From Patellifolia procumbens (taxonomy: Eukaryota > Streptophyta > Magnoliopsida > Caryophyllales > Amaranthaceae), in contig CANSGD010001040.1 of assembly GCA_947645195.1 (NCBI GenBank), positions 4,234,226 to 4,298,225 on the forward strand: 64,000 nucleotides of DNA, written 5' to 3'. Below the pieces are notes generated by a model. It was not told the DNA's origin and ran no database searches. It worked only from the letters and a program-made list of their open reading frames with translations. Both the position numbers and the translations under genes were made by a program. Below are positions 1 through 12,751 of the stretch, piece by piece (within the stretch, counting starts at the first letter, position 1; each line of letters begins with the position of its first letter).

Positions 1-387
1 CTTAATGTATAACTCTAAACTATATATATATATATACACACATATATTGATTGATGAATGATCTGATACACTAGTATTAGCAATCTTAAATGTATTGATG
101 ATTGATTGGTCTAATACACTTACACATACACTTACACATACACTAATCGTAACTATCGATCATACTAAAACTAAATTGGAAACTTTATAAACTCATGCCA
201 CTCATATATATATAAATCAAATTCGAATTAATCCCCAATTGCGAAACCATAATCTCGATTTTAATGTTTAATGGTGTTATTGGTATAAGACTTAACAAGT
301 AGTATCGTTATATTGGTTAACGATCGATCATACTAAAACTAAATTATAAAATTTATAAACTCATCGTCACTCACATATATCGATGAG

Positions 388-451
<64 letters not shown>

Positions 452-850
452 GAAACCATAATCTCAATTTCAATGGACAATCTTCAATGGTGGTTATTAG
501 TATAAGACTTAACAAGTAGTCTCGTTAGTCGTTATATTGGTTAACGATCGATCATACTAAAACTAAATTAGAAAAAACTCATACATACATATATATATAT
601 ATATATATACATATATATAAATTCGAATTAATCCCCAATATCGAAACCATAATCTCAATTTCAATGTTCAATGTTCAATGGTGGTTATTGGTACAAGACT
701 TAACAAGTAGTCTCGTTATATTGGTTAACGATCGATCATACTAAAACTAAATTAGAAAAAACTCATCGCCACTCAAATAAATAAATATATATATATCAAA
801 TTCGAATAATCCTCTGTTTCGAAATTTGATCGACTCGAACTAATCCGATA
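1..850. repeat. AT-rich tandem repeat, ~190-210 bp unit
   Basis: Four degenerate copies of a unit that contains 'cgaaaccataatctc' (about 243, 452 and 643) and 'cgatcatactaaaacta' (about 160, 330, 550 and 735). The period is roughly 190-210 bp. Copies are separated by TA-rich runs. No coding potential is seen. The array probably starts before the window. Confidence 0.75.
389..449. repeat. (TA)n microsatellite
   Basis: An almost pure TA dinucleotide run inside one unit of the surrounding tandem repeat. Shorter TA runs sit at the same place in neighbouring units. Confidence 0.9.
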
Positions 851-984
851 TGATGTTAACTTGACTCGAACATAATTTGACCTATACATAGCTGGATCCG
901 AGATCGACCCGACCTAGACCTGAAACGAAATCGACACAAAACAAAATCGACCCGACCTAGACCTGATCCCAGGCTAACCTGCCC

Positions 985-1265
985 CGATCATAACCCAATC
1001 CGAGGTTGACCCGACCGGATATAACCCGAACTGAGGTTGACCTGACCCGGGCATAACCCGATCTGAGGTTGACCCAACCCGGACATAACCCGACCCGAGG
1101 TTGATCCGACCGGGCATAACCCGAACGGAGGTTGACCCGGGCATAACCCGATCCGAGGTTGACCCGACCCGGGCATAACCCGATCCGAGGTTGATCCGAC
1201 CGGGCATAACCCGAACCGAGGTTGACCCGACCCAGGCATAACCCGATCCGAGGTTGACCCGAATC
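985..1265. repeat. GC-rich minisatellite, ~27-32 bp unit, nine copies
   Basis: Nine consecutive copies of a unit built on 'cataacccgatccgagg' plus 'ttgacccgacccggg'. The flanks (about 835-985 and 1265-1510) are degenerate 'gacccgaacc'-type sequence. Open frames across it on both strands come from the repeat lacking stops and read as low-complexity peptide, so they are not genes. It lies just past the stop codon of the hAT transposase gene. Confidence 0.85.
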
Positions 1266-1533
1266 GACATAGACCCGACCCTAACCTTACCCGAACCCGA
1301 AATTAACCTTCATAACCTGTTCCAAACCCGATCCGAACCAAACCGACCCAAACTTGACCCGACCCGAACCGAACCTGAAGGGATTCAGATCGAACCAACC
1401 CGACCCGAAGCCGACCCAAACCTGACCCGACCTATCTAGATGGATACCCGAACTTGACCCGACCCGAGCGACACCCGACATGACCCGACCCAAACCCGAC
1501 CCACACACCCGAATTGATAGCTCTACTTCCAAC

Positions 1534-3739
1534 TCACACATTCTCCCCATCTTGGTCATTAAAAATCGTCCCCTCAACCTCCGGATCATCAACAAATATA
1601 TTAGCAAATGCATCTACATAGTCATCATCCACAAATAGTGCATCTCCACCTTTAAAACAAGAAAAAAAATCAGTTAGCCAAATATTTAAATAGTTTACAA
1701 AAAAAAATAATTAATGTTAAAAGACGTACCGACATCCCAATAAGAGCAATGTCCCCTTTTGTATTCTTCTTTCTTCCTTGATAGCAAGCGTAGATTATTA
1801 TGGACAAACACAAGATTTTTGGTCCTTGATGACGCTAGTTTGTTTCTTTTAAGGATCTGAATTTGAGAAAATGAACTCCAATTTCGTTCACAACATGATG
1901 AAGATGAAGGTTGTTGAAGTAACTTAAAAGCTAAGGTTTGAAGCATGGGAGTAGATGACCCATAATTTTACCACCAACTTGGCGGCTCTTCATGTACCCT
2001 TGCCTCTAAAACATGTGGCTCACCAAAGAAACCTAAACCTCCAGAAGATAATCCATATTCAGTATAAATTTTTCTCAAATTATCTAAATTGGGATACATT
2101 TTCTTAAAACACTTGTCCATATTTTGAGAGACATCATTGTCTTCATTTGGTGCAACTCTTGGAGCAATTCCCTTCCACCATCTAACCAAGAGTCTGTATA
2201 ATATTTTGGAACCAAAGATGGTTCCATGCAATGAAGATGAGTATTGCTTTTATTCCATCGAGCTTCTAAGATACGTTGAAGAGCATCAAAAAAGTCGGAC
2301 TGACCAAAATTTGAATTCTTACCCTCATGCACAAATTTTTTTCTCTAACTTCCTCTATCATGGTATCTCACATATTTTAAGTGAGATGTAAACATGGAAG
2401 ATCAGAATCAGTTTGCCTAATCATTTTATATATGGGAGTCGAGAAAACTAAAAAATATTCCAATTTATCCCACCAACGACCGGAGATAACACATTCCTTA
2501 ACATGGTCCTCTTTGCTTTCTAAATTAGTTTTCCTAAAAGTCTTCCAATCAATATCTAAAACTGTTTTTTCAAGTGCACTTTTAACTAGTTACAAACGCT
2601 CAGCCATAATGACATGAGATGCAAAACGAGTCTCGGCTACTTTAACAAGCATGTGTTGTGCATATTTGTTGTAAATTGTGTGAGCTTTGCCATGATTTAA
2701 CACAAAGATTAAAATTTCATCACAATCAGACATTAAATTTGTGATCCACTTACAATCATCATAATGGCTGGCGTTGCTAGGTGGTTCACAGATTGCTTTG
2801 AGTGCCAAGTTTAAAGAGTGAACCACACAAGGAGTCCATAAAATATGAGAATACTTGGCTTCGATGCTCACACCTGCTGCCTTGAAGTTTCCAGCATTGT
2901 CTGTGATTACTTGAACAAAATTTTCAGCCCTTTCTTCATTAATAACCTCCAAAAACAGGCTAGCCACATACTCCGCATCTTTGATGTTGCCACTAGTGTC
3001 AAATGATTTCAAGAACATGGATCCTCCCTCCGAAGCTGCCATTACATTAATCAAGGGTCGTTTTTGCCGGTCACTCCATCTATATAAACATAATGAAACA
3101 CCTTTCTTCTTCCATGTTTCCTTAAAAGGCTGAAGCAGAGAGTTAACATGTGTCTTTTCTTGTGCAAGTAAAGTTGTCTTAAGCCTATTGTAAGTTGGAG
3201 GAACATACTATTGGCCACTTTTAGCACAAATTGGCGAAAATAAGGATTTTTCACAAGAGAAAAGGGTAGAGCAGATGCATAAAACATACATGTGATTTCT
3301 TTGTCAACTTCATCTCTATCTGCAACATTGAAGCATGACTCCGCTGTCCCCTTCTTTTTTTCTGTTACGTCTGAACCACTTGGTAAGGTTACATAATCAA
3401 TTCTCCTTTTTGCTTCAAATGATTGTTTAGCTTTCCGAGTCTCGGCTTTCTCATTTTCCTTCCGAATTTCATCTTTTATTTGATCTGAAATGCCCCTGCA
3501 TCCCCTTGATTTGGTAATTTTAAAAGATGGGATTTTACTTTAGAGTATGATCCTGTCACTTTTTTGTTGCAATAGTTGCAACTCCAAACTCTATTTCCAC
3601 CACTACTTGGGAGTTGGTGAACAGTGACATGGTTCCACAGAGGTTTGTCATCATGTGGGGATGATTGGGTTGCATTTGGCCTTTGTGGTGGTGTTGTATT
3701 TCTTTGTACCATACGCATGGTGGAGTTTGGTGAAGACAT
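1534..3739 (-). pseudogene. hAT-superfamily transposase (BED finger, DUF659, C-terminal dimerisation), broken
   Basis: Read from 3739 downward. The N-terminus carries a BED-type zinc finger (CNYC, then a histidine near KSHLLK, about 3530-3620). A DUF659-like block follows (MFYASALPFSLVKNP near 3287; VVHSLNLALK near 2800; AETRFASHV near 2620). The C-terminal hAT dimerisation block (PSWW, SSCCERNWSS, FVHNNLRLLSR) lies at 1770-1990. A last acidic exon (1534-1649) joins after an intron 1650-1729 with GT..AG ends. Damage: a frame change near 3055, frame breaks between 2084 and 2600, and an in-frame TAA (1968-1970) just after PSWW. The domain order is that of a complete transposase, so this is an old autonomous-type copy or a decayed domesticated one. 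No terminal inverted repeats were identified. Confidence 0.8.
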
Positions 3740-3897
3740 TGGAATAAGTGAGATATGATTATGAGAAAAACTGGTTGAGGTGTGTATTTGAACAGAGGCA
3801 TGAGCTATATTATATAGGGAATAATAAGACGAAGGGTGTGCTTCTGTTCTGGTTGTTTATGGAATGAATGAGGGTGATTGGGTAAGTAAATCAATTT

Positions 3898-5085
3898 GAC
3901 AAGAACAGTCCAAACTATGGGCCATCTTCTATAAATAGCCCAAACTATTGATAATCCATGAACAGTCCAAACTATCACCACCATCTTCCATAAATAGGCC
4001 AAGTGACCTGTTAACCTGCTACAACAGGTTAAATGAAATCACGTGAGTTGCACGTGACTTTTTAAAACACCATATTTTTTTGACCATTCTCTTTAAATAC
4101 TCTTCCCTTTTCCACTCCCTTTCTTCTCCATCTCCTCCATTTTTGATTCAGCTACCCATCCCCTTTCTTCTTCTCTTTCCTACAATGACAATCTCACGAG
4201 CAAATTCTGATGCTTCTTCAACTTGGATGGGGCACCAGATGAAGATCAACTTGTTATGTGATCCTTCTTGGCCTTCAGTTTGACCAGCTTCCCATTCATT
4301 GCATCAACTTGTTTATACGCCTCTTCAACCCTCCCTGTTATCTATTCACATCCAGTGTAGTTGCTAGTTCCATCCTTGCCACTCACCTATTCAGAAAATC
4401 CATAGTCCTGGGCCTGCAATTAAGAAAAATTACCGTTAAAAAACCCTAAATTGCAAACATCAACAATCCCCCAATAAAAACCATTAAGAAACCCTAAACA
4501 TTGAACCCCATTAACAAACCCTAATTTGCAAACATCTAATTAAATTAAAATTAATTAAAGAACTAAACTTTGAGAAAATTTAAACCCTAATTACAAAAAT
4601 TACAGAAAAAAACTCACTGGATATTTGCCACATCGTCTAAACTTATGGCCACGATTGTGGTTGTTCTTGGTAGCGCTGAAAATTTTGGTGGGGACCCAAC
4701 ACCCATAAATCTCTGTGTGCCCCATCCAAGTTGAAGAAGCATCAGAAATTGCTCGTGAGATTATCATTGTAGGAAAGAGAAGAAGAAAGGGGATGGGTAG
4801 CTGAATCGAAAATGGAGGAGATGGAGAAGAAAGGGAGTGGAAAAGGGAAGAGTATTTAAAGAGAAGGGAAGAAAGTTAAAGGGGTTACGAAAAAAAAGTC
4901 AAAAAAAATTCTGGTGTTTTAAATAGTCCCGTGCAGCTCACGTGATTTCATTTAACCTGTTGTAACAGGTTAACAGGTAACTTGGCCTGTTTATGGAAGA
5001 TGGTGGTGATAGTTTGGACTCTTCATGGATTATCAATAGTTTGGACTGTTTATAAAAGATGGCCAATAGTTTAGACTGTTCTTGT
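3898..5085. mobile_element. Fold-back element with ~350-bp inverted arms
   Basis: The left arm (3898 to about 4245) and right arm (about 4720-5085) are near-identical inverted copies. Each holds 'acaagaacagtc' at the tip, an 'aacctgttacaacaggtt' palindrome, a 'ctctttaaatactcttcc' promoter-like stretch, and a start codon followed by serine codons. The ~470-bp centre is unique. Long inverted arms suggest a MULE-type or fold-back DNA transposon. A clean target duplication was not resolved (flanks 'aaatcaattt' and 'aaattttt'). It sits directly upstream of the hAT gene start. Confidence 0.8.
4388..4767 (-). pseudogene. Captured GRF-type zinc-finger gene fragment inside the fold-back element
   Basis: Exon 1 is 4618-4767 (50 codons). 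The start ATG sits in the right arm, after a TTTAAATA-like box. It encodes a Ser-rich N-terminus, then WMGHTEIYGCW and RGHKFRRCGKYP. Spacing and residues resemble plant GRF-type zinc fingers, although the usual CxCG is reduced to GCW. A donor CCA|GTGAGT at 4617 and an acceptor TTGCAG at 4414-4416 bound a ~200-nt intron. Exon 2 opens with AQDYGFSE and then a TAG, where GRF proteins usually continue DYGFFEW. The inverted left arm duplicates the promoter and the beginning of exon 1. The architecture fits transduplication of a host gene by a transposon. Function is unlikely. Confidence 0.55.
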
Positions 5086-5209
5086 AAATTTTTCCTAAAA
5101 TCATTGATAACATATATCATGGGGAGGATATAAAGGAATTGAAGTATTGTAATCCTTCCTTTTTCCTTTTTTTTGATATCATTAAGCTAAGATGATACGT
5201 GCACAATGT

Positions 5210-5333
5210 ATTACATGCCATGATGGTAACCTATTTTAAAACTTAAGTATTACTTATTTATTAGACATTATATATTTATCATATATTAAGATAATATTCA
5301 AATGATAGTTCGATCGATTAGTTAGCATACGAT
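5210..5333. repeat. Left remnant of the AT-rich satellite
   Basis: The last ~60 bp ('attcaaatgatagttcg', 'agttagcatacgat') match the end of the satellite unit that resumes at 13396. The array was therefore split here by the element at 5334. Confidence 0.7.
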
Positions 5334-5948
5334 TGTAATACCCCGAATTTTGATAAATTAATAAATTATTTTATTTAAATTAAAAACTTATCAATATGAA
5401 TTTTATTGAATTTTCTTTGATTTATTTCGATTTATTTTAAATTATTTGAAAAATATTTATTATTTTTATGATATAATATCATTTCTATTATTAATGTTAT
5501 TATTTCATATTGAAATTATTTTAAAGAAATATTTTGAAATTTAATTCATTAGAATGTTATTTTATGAACATTTTATGTACTTAGCTAATTTGATGTACAA
5601 CTTTTTAGGCTTGATTTAAACATTACTACTCACACCACTTATCATCCATTATCCATCACTTACCACTTATCACTTATCACCTATCACCCAACTCAAAGCT
5701 CTTATCACCCTCCATCATCACCTTCCTCCTTCACCCAACAACCATTAATGGCTTCTCCAAAACCTCGAGCAAACCATAACTTCCCACTTTCAAAATCAGA
5801 TTTTCCCAACTTGCAAAATCAGATTTTCCACTCCAAAATCTGACCAAGACCAACTCCCTAGTCAAACAAGCAATCTCTCTTCAACCTCCATACTACCCTC
5901 ATCAATGGTGCTTGACCATTCAAACTAAAAATCAGATTTTTCCCCTTC

Positions 5949-5956
5949 TATAAATA
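5949..5956 (+). promoter_or_regulatory. TATA box of the 5334-13395 element
   Basis: TATAAATA preceded by 'cccctt' and followed after ~30 nt by a CT-rich leader ('cttcactctcttctttctc'). The nested relative on the minus strand has the same layout. Confidence 0.65.
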
Positions 5957-7070
5957 CCCAACTCAACCCACTCAAATAATCAAGCAAACATCACACAAGT
6001 TTTGCTTCACTCTCTTCTTTCTCCCCTCTAAATTTTTGATTTTAGTTTTGAAAAATAAAATAATAAAACCTCCATTAACACCACCTCAAGCTCCACCACT
6101 TACACCAACACAACCCAAAACCCGAACCACCGCCACCACCGCGCGCAGCAGCAGCGACCACAATCTTTGCCAAGCAGCGGCAGCCACTGCCGCCACCACA
6201 CGCAGCGGCAGCAGCCACAACCCCCCCTTTCTTTTACTCGCTGCTGCCACGTAGCTAGCCACCAAAACGCCGCCCCTCCTTGCGGCCGTCACACGCCCAG
6301 ACCACCAGTGTAACGCCCCGAACTCGGGTGCCTTAATTAAACATCATTAACCATAATTAATCACAATTATCACTAATTAATCTCATGCTTTGCGGAAGCG
6401 TTTCCTTAAACCTGTGGGTTATGGCCCACTAATAATACAATATTCTTACAGAAGTCTCACCATTTCATAACTACAACTAATACCTTAAATACTTGCTTAA
6501 TCTCACTTCTCGAAAGCCATTCCTAAGCACTTCCTTTCACGGACCCATTCCGATCCTCTTTCATCACCTGGGCTTCGTTCAGAAGAAAAATATAGAGAAA
6601 TAAGAAAAGACAGAAAACATTCCAAAGTGAGTGGAAAAATCGTAACTTTACTCCAGCCCGTAAAAACGGTTTTGTTTCGAAAACACTTTTGTACACACAG
6701 GCATATATCACATCCTTAAATTTAATCATACTTCACATAAACTTTGGTAATTGGTCGAAATACGAATCGTAAGACATTAACTTTAACTTTAACTTGAACG
6801 GACGGTTGGGAAGGATTATTAACACGAGCTTAGACCATTGGCAAGCACAAGCTTTGGACCTTACATTACTTTCATCATACATTCATCATACTTGGCCAAC
6901 TTGGCCCATTAAACATCGTAAACCTTTCCTCCACCTATAACTTGCCCATTTACCAATTCAGTTCATAAATCCAAGCCAACAGACTCATTCTCTTTTCACT
7001 TTTCATTATCGTATCTTAATTCATTAAACTCGTAGACTTGTATTCCGAGCAATACCCGTAACATACTTAA

Positions 7071-7433
7071 GAGCACCAGTAATGGGGCTTTTATTGGGTC
7101 TAAATTGTGAAATGGGAGCCAAATACCCTCCAATTCCATTGTAAGAATGTTCCAAATATAATTGGAGGCTATTTAAAATGGAAGCCTCAAATTAACCATC
7201 ATTTGACATGTGTCCATGCAACTTGAAATAAATAATAAATTTTTGGTGCATTTGGAGAGAGAAAATAAGGTGGGGTACACATGAATTATGTAATTGGAGC
7301 CTTAGCATTGCAGGAAGGTGTCTCAAATATGGGGAGGTAAATGAAAAAAGTTAGTGGAATCTGATGTGGCAAAAGGAGAGAAGGAGAGAGAAGATTTTAA
7401 AGGGATTTGGACCCTAATGCATTGCTGATGCTC
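7071..7433. mobile_element. Tourist/PIF-Harbinger-like MITE, TSD TAA
   Basis: Termini GAGCACCAGTAATGG and (reverse complement of the right end) GAGCATCAGCAATG are imperfect inverted repeats. Both ends are flanked by TAA (7068-7070 and 7434-7436). 363 bp, AT-rich, non-coding. Nested in the 6309-11105 element, giving three levels of insertion. Confidence 0.75.
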
Positions 7434-10040
7434 TAATAATACCATAAGCATTAACGTAATCATAACATAATCGTAAACTCATAACAAAATAAATCAAGGA
7501 TCACGTTTCACACTTTACCATTCTCACATGAAATCATAAATATACTTGTAAACTCTTATAAACAGGATTCATGCATCATGGATCATATTTCGTCATTATT
7601 CACATACTTTCATGAAACAAAGCATAATTAGACTTAACACGTAAACATACTTTCTAAGTAAACTTGCGTTCATACCATACATACGAATACGTTAACGAGC
7701 ATTGTCATGATTCATAAGAAACTCTTATAACATGGAAGCTAAACCACATAAGCATATAACATCATATAACTCGTAATCATACTTCATTCTTAATAAATCA
7801 CAACGTGTCATGCGTAGGACCAATAACATGGAACAACATTCATAAATCCATATAGATCATCAATGTACTTTAAGACTTAATACTTTCGTGAGCGTTCACA
7901 TATCAACTCAAAACATCACGTGTTTTCATTCATCATTCTTAATAACTTGAAACCACACAGGTTTCCATTAATACTCTTGAAACATCGTAGGTCTCTATCT
8001 TTATTGTCCTAAATTCATTCGAACTCACTTCATTAACAAAACAGGGATAGAGAAAACATCTCAACATTAACAGAACCCAGTAACAACTCATTAATACAAT
8101 CCATCATTCCTTTTATCAATTTTTATACTGGTTGTTGCCAATCAGTCAGCTCTGGGACGTCTCCCAGCCTTTGTATGCACCACTGTGCAAGGGCCATGTG
8201 CCCCGGGCTTGGCCCTACAATATAACGGGCCATGTGCCCTAGTAGAAGTAACAGTAATAGTAACGGGCTATTGCCCCAACTCGGTACGTGCACGACCGCC
8301 AATCATTTTAACTCAGCTCAACAAACCAGTTCTTTCACTTTAACTTATCATGTTTCATATCTGTTAATATTCATGAGTGACAATCAGTATACTTTAGCTA
8401 TTCAGCTCAGCTCTACCTTTGTATAAGTAGTAAACTCATATCGTAAACATCGTTCATCATTCATAAGCTTTCATAGAGCGTTTATTAAACCTTTGAAATA
8501 AATCATTCATAATGACCATGGTAAAAGCATTTTCTCTAACAGTCATTCATAAAACGTTTATAATAACGTCATCCCGCAACTTATAACACAACATACTTAA
8601 TCCAGTCACGTAATCATACGACACTTAATAAGGCTGCGTAATTCACACTATTTCGCTTATCATGTTTCATAACTTTAATTTAACGTGTTCTTAGACACTT
8701 AACTTGCTTCACAGATTCTTAATCATTTCATAGTAACCGTTATTGCACAACAACACTTCATGCATCACATTGGACATGGACTCAGACTTAGACTTAAGAT
8801 CACTTTTAATAAGTCACAGAGGTAGAAATCATAGGCCATGGAAACATCAATCATACGTATTCATAAATCATACTTCACTTAATTCACCATGGTCATGAGT
8901 CTCATACTAAAAGCGTTAATCATATATAGTCATGAAATCATAGAAACATGTGTCACGTAACTCAGAGTCGACATAAATAATCATGAGAACATTAATTAGA
9001 TTACATAATATACGTTAACATTGAGTTTCATGTAAACAGGATAAAGCTGTAAAAATCATACTTGGCACATAATATCATACTTTCAGAAATAATTCATGAT
9101 TCATAATTCATATCACATTTGAGAATCAATTATACTTTTCACATAAGCATGGATCGATCATAACTATACCCTTAACATAAACATAGTTTTACTCGAATAA
9201 ATATATAACATGATCATATTTCATAAATTACTATTAATTGCTTAAACATATAATAATCATTTAACTTGCATAATTGACATTTGTCATAATAAAATAAATC
9301 CATACTTCGAACTTTCGTGTGTCACAATATATGTAGATAATTTCAGTAAACTTGACATATTATCATGCATATAATTTAAATAACGTAAAATAACTTAAAT
9401 TCCACAATCATAATACGAAGTCCATATAGTCATATATTCACATACGGGATAAAGATCACTGTCATTTTCATACTTTCGTACTAATTCCTCCAATCAATAA
9501 TTATTATTCATAAATAATTCATACTTCATAAACATACACATACGGGCATGTATAGTAATGCTGGACATAAACGAGACTGTTACTTTTATAATTCATGACT
9601 AGTTCTTCCCATTGATAATCATCACCCATAATTAGTCATACTTTTTATAAATATACACATACGGGCATACATACTATGCTGGACATGGAAGTTACCTTAA
9701 CCACTTAATCCATAATACCGTCATAACTCCAAGAACGTGATCTATAGACCTTTCAAATTCCCACATTCCATTTATCATTCCCAAAACACATCAATAAGAT
9801 AGTCAATTAGAATCCACTCAATGATCACGATATATCCTTAATGACCCGTTTTCGAAAATCTTTATTTAAAAACAATATTCTTAAAACTCATTATAAAATG
9901 CCATTAGTTAAATAATTAATAATAATTTTAGAAATGATTAATAACACTAATTGGGCTTTAAATAATCAAAGAGTAAAATGGGTTTTATACCTTATGAAAA
10001 GGCAAATAATTGACTTGGGCTTTATTATAATTTTCCCGTT

Positions 10041-10064
10041 AACTGGTTCTTTAAAGAACCAGTT
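10041..10064. repeat. Perfect 24-bp palindrome
   Basis: AACTGGTTCTTT followed directly by its exact reverse complement AAAGAACCAGTT, with no spacer. It lies in the leader region of the nested TG..CA element. Confidence 0.9.
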
Positions 10065-10668
10065 TCATGGTTCATTTAGCAAAGCCAACGAAAGAGGAGA
10101 AACAGAGGAGGAACAAGGGAGGAGAGGAGGAGCGAGGGTGGTGCCGCGGCCATGCCTGGGTGGCCGGAATCTTCCGGTGAGGCTGGGTGCGTGGTGGCGC
10201 TGCGGTGCAGAAGCCAGCAGCGAAGCAAGGGGACGGGGGAAAAACAGGGGGACGGCGAGAAGAGGAGGGGAAGCAGGGTGTTTCTGTTTGTGTGGCTGCA
10301 ACGTGGGAGGGAAGGTGGTCGGTGATTAATGGGCCACGTGAGCAGCCACGGCGGTGCTGTGATACAGCAACCGACAGCAGTAACGAAGAGGGAAAAAGGA
10401 GGGCATCAACGAATGAAAGGAAGAGAAGGGGGTGGGTGTGCAGTGGTGCTGCGTGGCTGTAATGCGAAGGGGGTGGTGGTTGGTGGTTCTGTGGTGGTGC
10501 GAAGAAGGTGGCGAGGTGGTGGAACGAGGTGGTGGTGGTTTCACGTGCTGGCAGTGATGGAATAAATGGAGGGAAGAGTGAAGCTATTTTAATGGAGGAA
10601 AACAGAGAAAGAGAATGGGAAAGAAGAAGACTGATTTGTTGGTGAGGAGAGTGATGAAACTGATGTTG

Positions 10669-10676
10669 TATTTATA
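10669..10676 (-). promoter_or_regulatory. TATA box of the nested TG..CA element
   Basis: Minus-strand TATAAATA, 430 nt inside the element's start (11105), followed by a pyrimidine-rich leader toward 10560. This fixes the element's orientation as minus. Confidence 0.6.
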
Positions 10677-12119
10677 AGAAGGTTGAGGGGACAAGATCAG
10701 ATTAGGTGTCAATGGTGATTGGGTGTTGAGGTGCTTGGAGGCCAAGGTGTTGGGGAGTAGGGAGCAAGGCTGAAAGTCAGTCAAAGGGGGAGGGAAGGGA
10801 ATGACGTGGGAGAGGAAGAGAGATGGGTTGAGTTTTATTTTGGGTAAAAATACTAGATGGGTGAAATGGGTACTAGTAATTGGGTTTTGGATTGATGGTT
10901 TAGCAAAACGAAATTAACCCAATTAATTAACAATAGAAAATATAAATCGAAAATAATAATAATAACATTAAACTCTTTTAAAATCATTTATAAACGTTTA
11001 ACAATAAAATCGAAAATAATTATGATTAAATCGTAAAGATTCAAATTAGTACTCATTTAAACTAATAATATAATTAATTAAGTTATAGAAAGTCGGGGTG
11101 TTACAACCAGCCACCCTCCGGCCGCCCAAAGTCGCTGGAAACCGGCACCAAAATCCGGCAGCCCTTTCCCCTCTGTTTTTCCTTCCTTCCTCTTCTACTG
11201 TTTCTTTCTTTTATTTCCTTCCCATATTTTTGTTTTCACTTAAACTAACCCAAAGCCTACTCCTTTTATTTTAAATAGACCCAAGCCCAAACTTACTACC
11301 TCCCAAATCAGATTTTTAATTCTAAAGTTAGTCCAACACTTTAAAATGACCCATCATTCTTTGTTAGTTGTTTTGTTTAATTAAAATAAAACTTTCATTT
11401 TAATTTTATTATTACTATTAATGATTTTATTAACTTTTCATAACTTAAAAATATTTCTAAGTTTCTAAAATAAAATAATGAATATATTAAAGTTGATTTC
11501 CTATGTTTATTTAAATTATTTATAAACGTTTAAGTTAAATAAATATTAAAGTTGAAATAACGTTTAAGTACTTAAAATGATTTTTATAAATAAATTCGAG
11601 AAACTTAAACTTCGATTTATAAAATTCTTTAAACAATGAGTTTCTTCAAGTTATTTAAATTATTTAAGTTATTTATTTATGAAATCATAAGGGGTTATTT
11701 AGGAAACTAATTTTAGATTTCGCTTAATTGTAGACTCCGATTGCGTAGACGAGGATTTCCAAGAGTGTTGATTCGTTCGTGATTTAGTTTCAAGCACGCT
11801 TCAAGAGGTAATTTTCAATGTCCATCTAAACATAGGTCCCATTAGAAATAAAAAGATTTAATTACTTGACTATGTGATTTGAATTATTATTAGAAATGTG
11901 GATTATAATTATGAAAATTATTATGAATTGACACTATTGACTTAAATGCGGATTACGAATACAATTATTAAGATGACTAATGACTATGGATTATGGATAT
12001 GGATCATGATCATGGACTATGGACGATATGATAATTATGCTAATGTTACCAACGATCTTGATAAGTAATCTTATATTTTATTCTCGACATTTGTTTAAAT
12101 TAAAGATTAATTGTTAATG

Positions 12120-12234
12120 ATGTTATTATTATTATTATTATTGTTATATTATTATTATTATTATTATTATTATATTATTATTATTATATTATTATTATTA
12201 TATTATTATTAAATAATAATAATTATTATTGTTA

Positions 12235-12301
<67 letters not shown>

Positions 12302-12302
12302 C
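12120..12302. repeat. (TTA)n microsatellite
   Basis: About 180 bp of TTA/ATT trinucleotide repeats with a few interruptions, inside the 3' half of the 5334-13395 element. Confidence 0.9.
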
Positions 12303-12751
12303 GTTATTATTTAACATGGTTATTATAATTGTTATTATTAATATGGAAGCTATAAACAGAAGTTAACGTTGTGAACGTATGGAAATGATTATGAGTTAAT
12401 GTAACCAAGTGATGGTTGAGAATATGGATATGCTATCGGAATTAGCTATGTATGAAATGAGCTATGGAATTGATGAAGTAATGGTTTTAACACTCGATTA
12501 AATGAACGATGTATATGTGAATATGTGATATGTGATAACTTGAAGTAAAAACTATAAATCACGTAAAGTGAAATATCGGAGGGAAATGATGAACAGGTTT
12601 CCCTGTATGGGAGGTTCAGCGGCCACCTACAGGTTTCTTTTGTTACTATGCTGATTTTTCTGTTATTTGTCTTCCTTCTATCTTGATGTGTTTCCAAGTT
12701 AGAAGGGGTGTGCATACTATGGACTCTGTTTTGGCCATTATAATATTTGTA

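Larger units (their letters stand above)
6309..11105 (-). mobile_element. Nested TG..CA element of the same superfamily, opposite orientation
   Basis: Ends are TGTAACGCCCCGAA (plus-left) and TCGGGGTGTTACA (plus-right), with a 5-bp duplication ACCAG (6304-6308 and 11106-11110). It is 4,797 bp. Orientation comes from a TATAAATA on the minus strand (10669-10676), a leader rich in CT and CCACC codons, and a motif 'tttttacgggctggagt' (minus strand, near 6665). That motif recurs near 13014 in the host element and near 28819. No ORF has recognisable similarity. It contains a Tourist-like MITE (7071-7433). Best reading: a solo LTR or LARD-type element inserted into a relative. Confidence 0.7.

Noticed and set aside
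974..1439. Overlapping open frames on both strands in the minisatellite
   Set aside because: The repeat unit simply lacks stop codons. The peptides are periodic, low-complexity and present in several frames at once.
6036..6254. 72-codon Pro/Thr/Ala-rich frame after the TATA box of the 5334 element
   Set aside because: Composition follows a CCACC/GCAGC-rich leader, the frame is not conserved in the nested relative, and no domain is recognisable.
9934..10565. Arg/Gly-rich frames in the nested TG..CA element
   Set aside because: Several overlapping frames on both strands reflect GC-rich, purine-skewed DNA. On the element's own strand the region is leader sequence.
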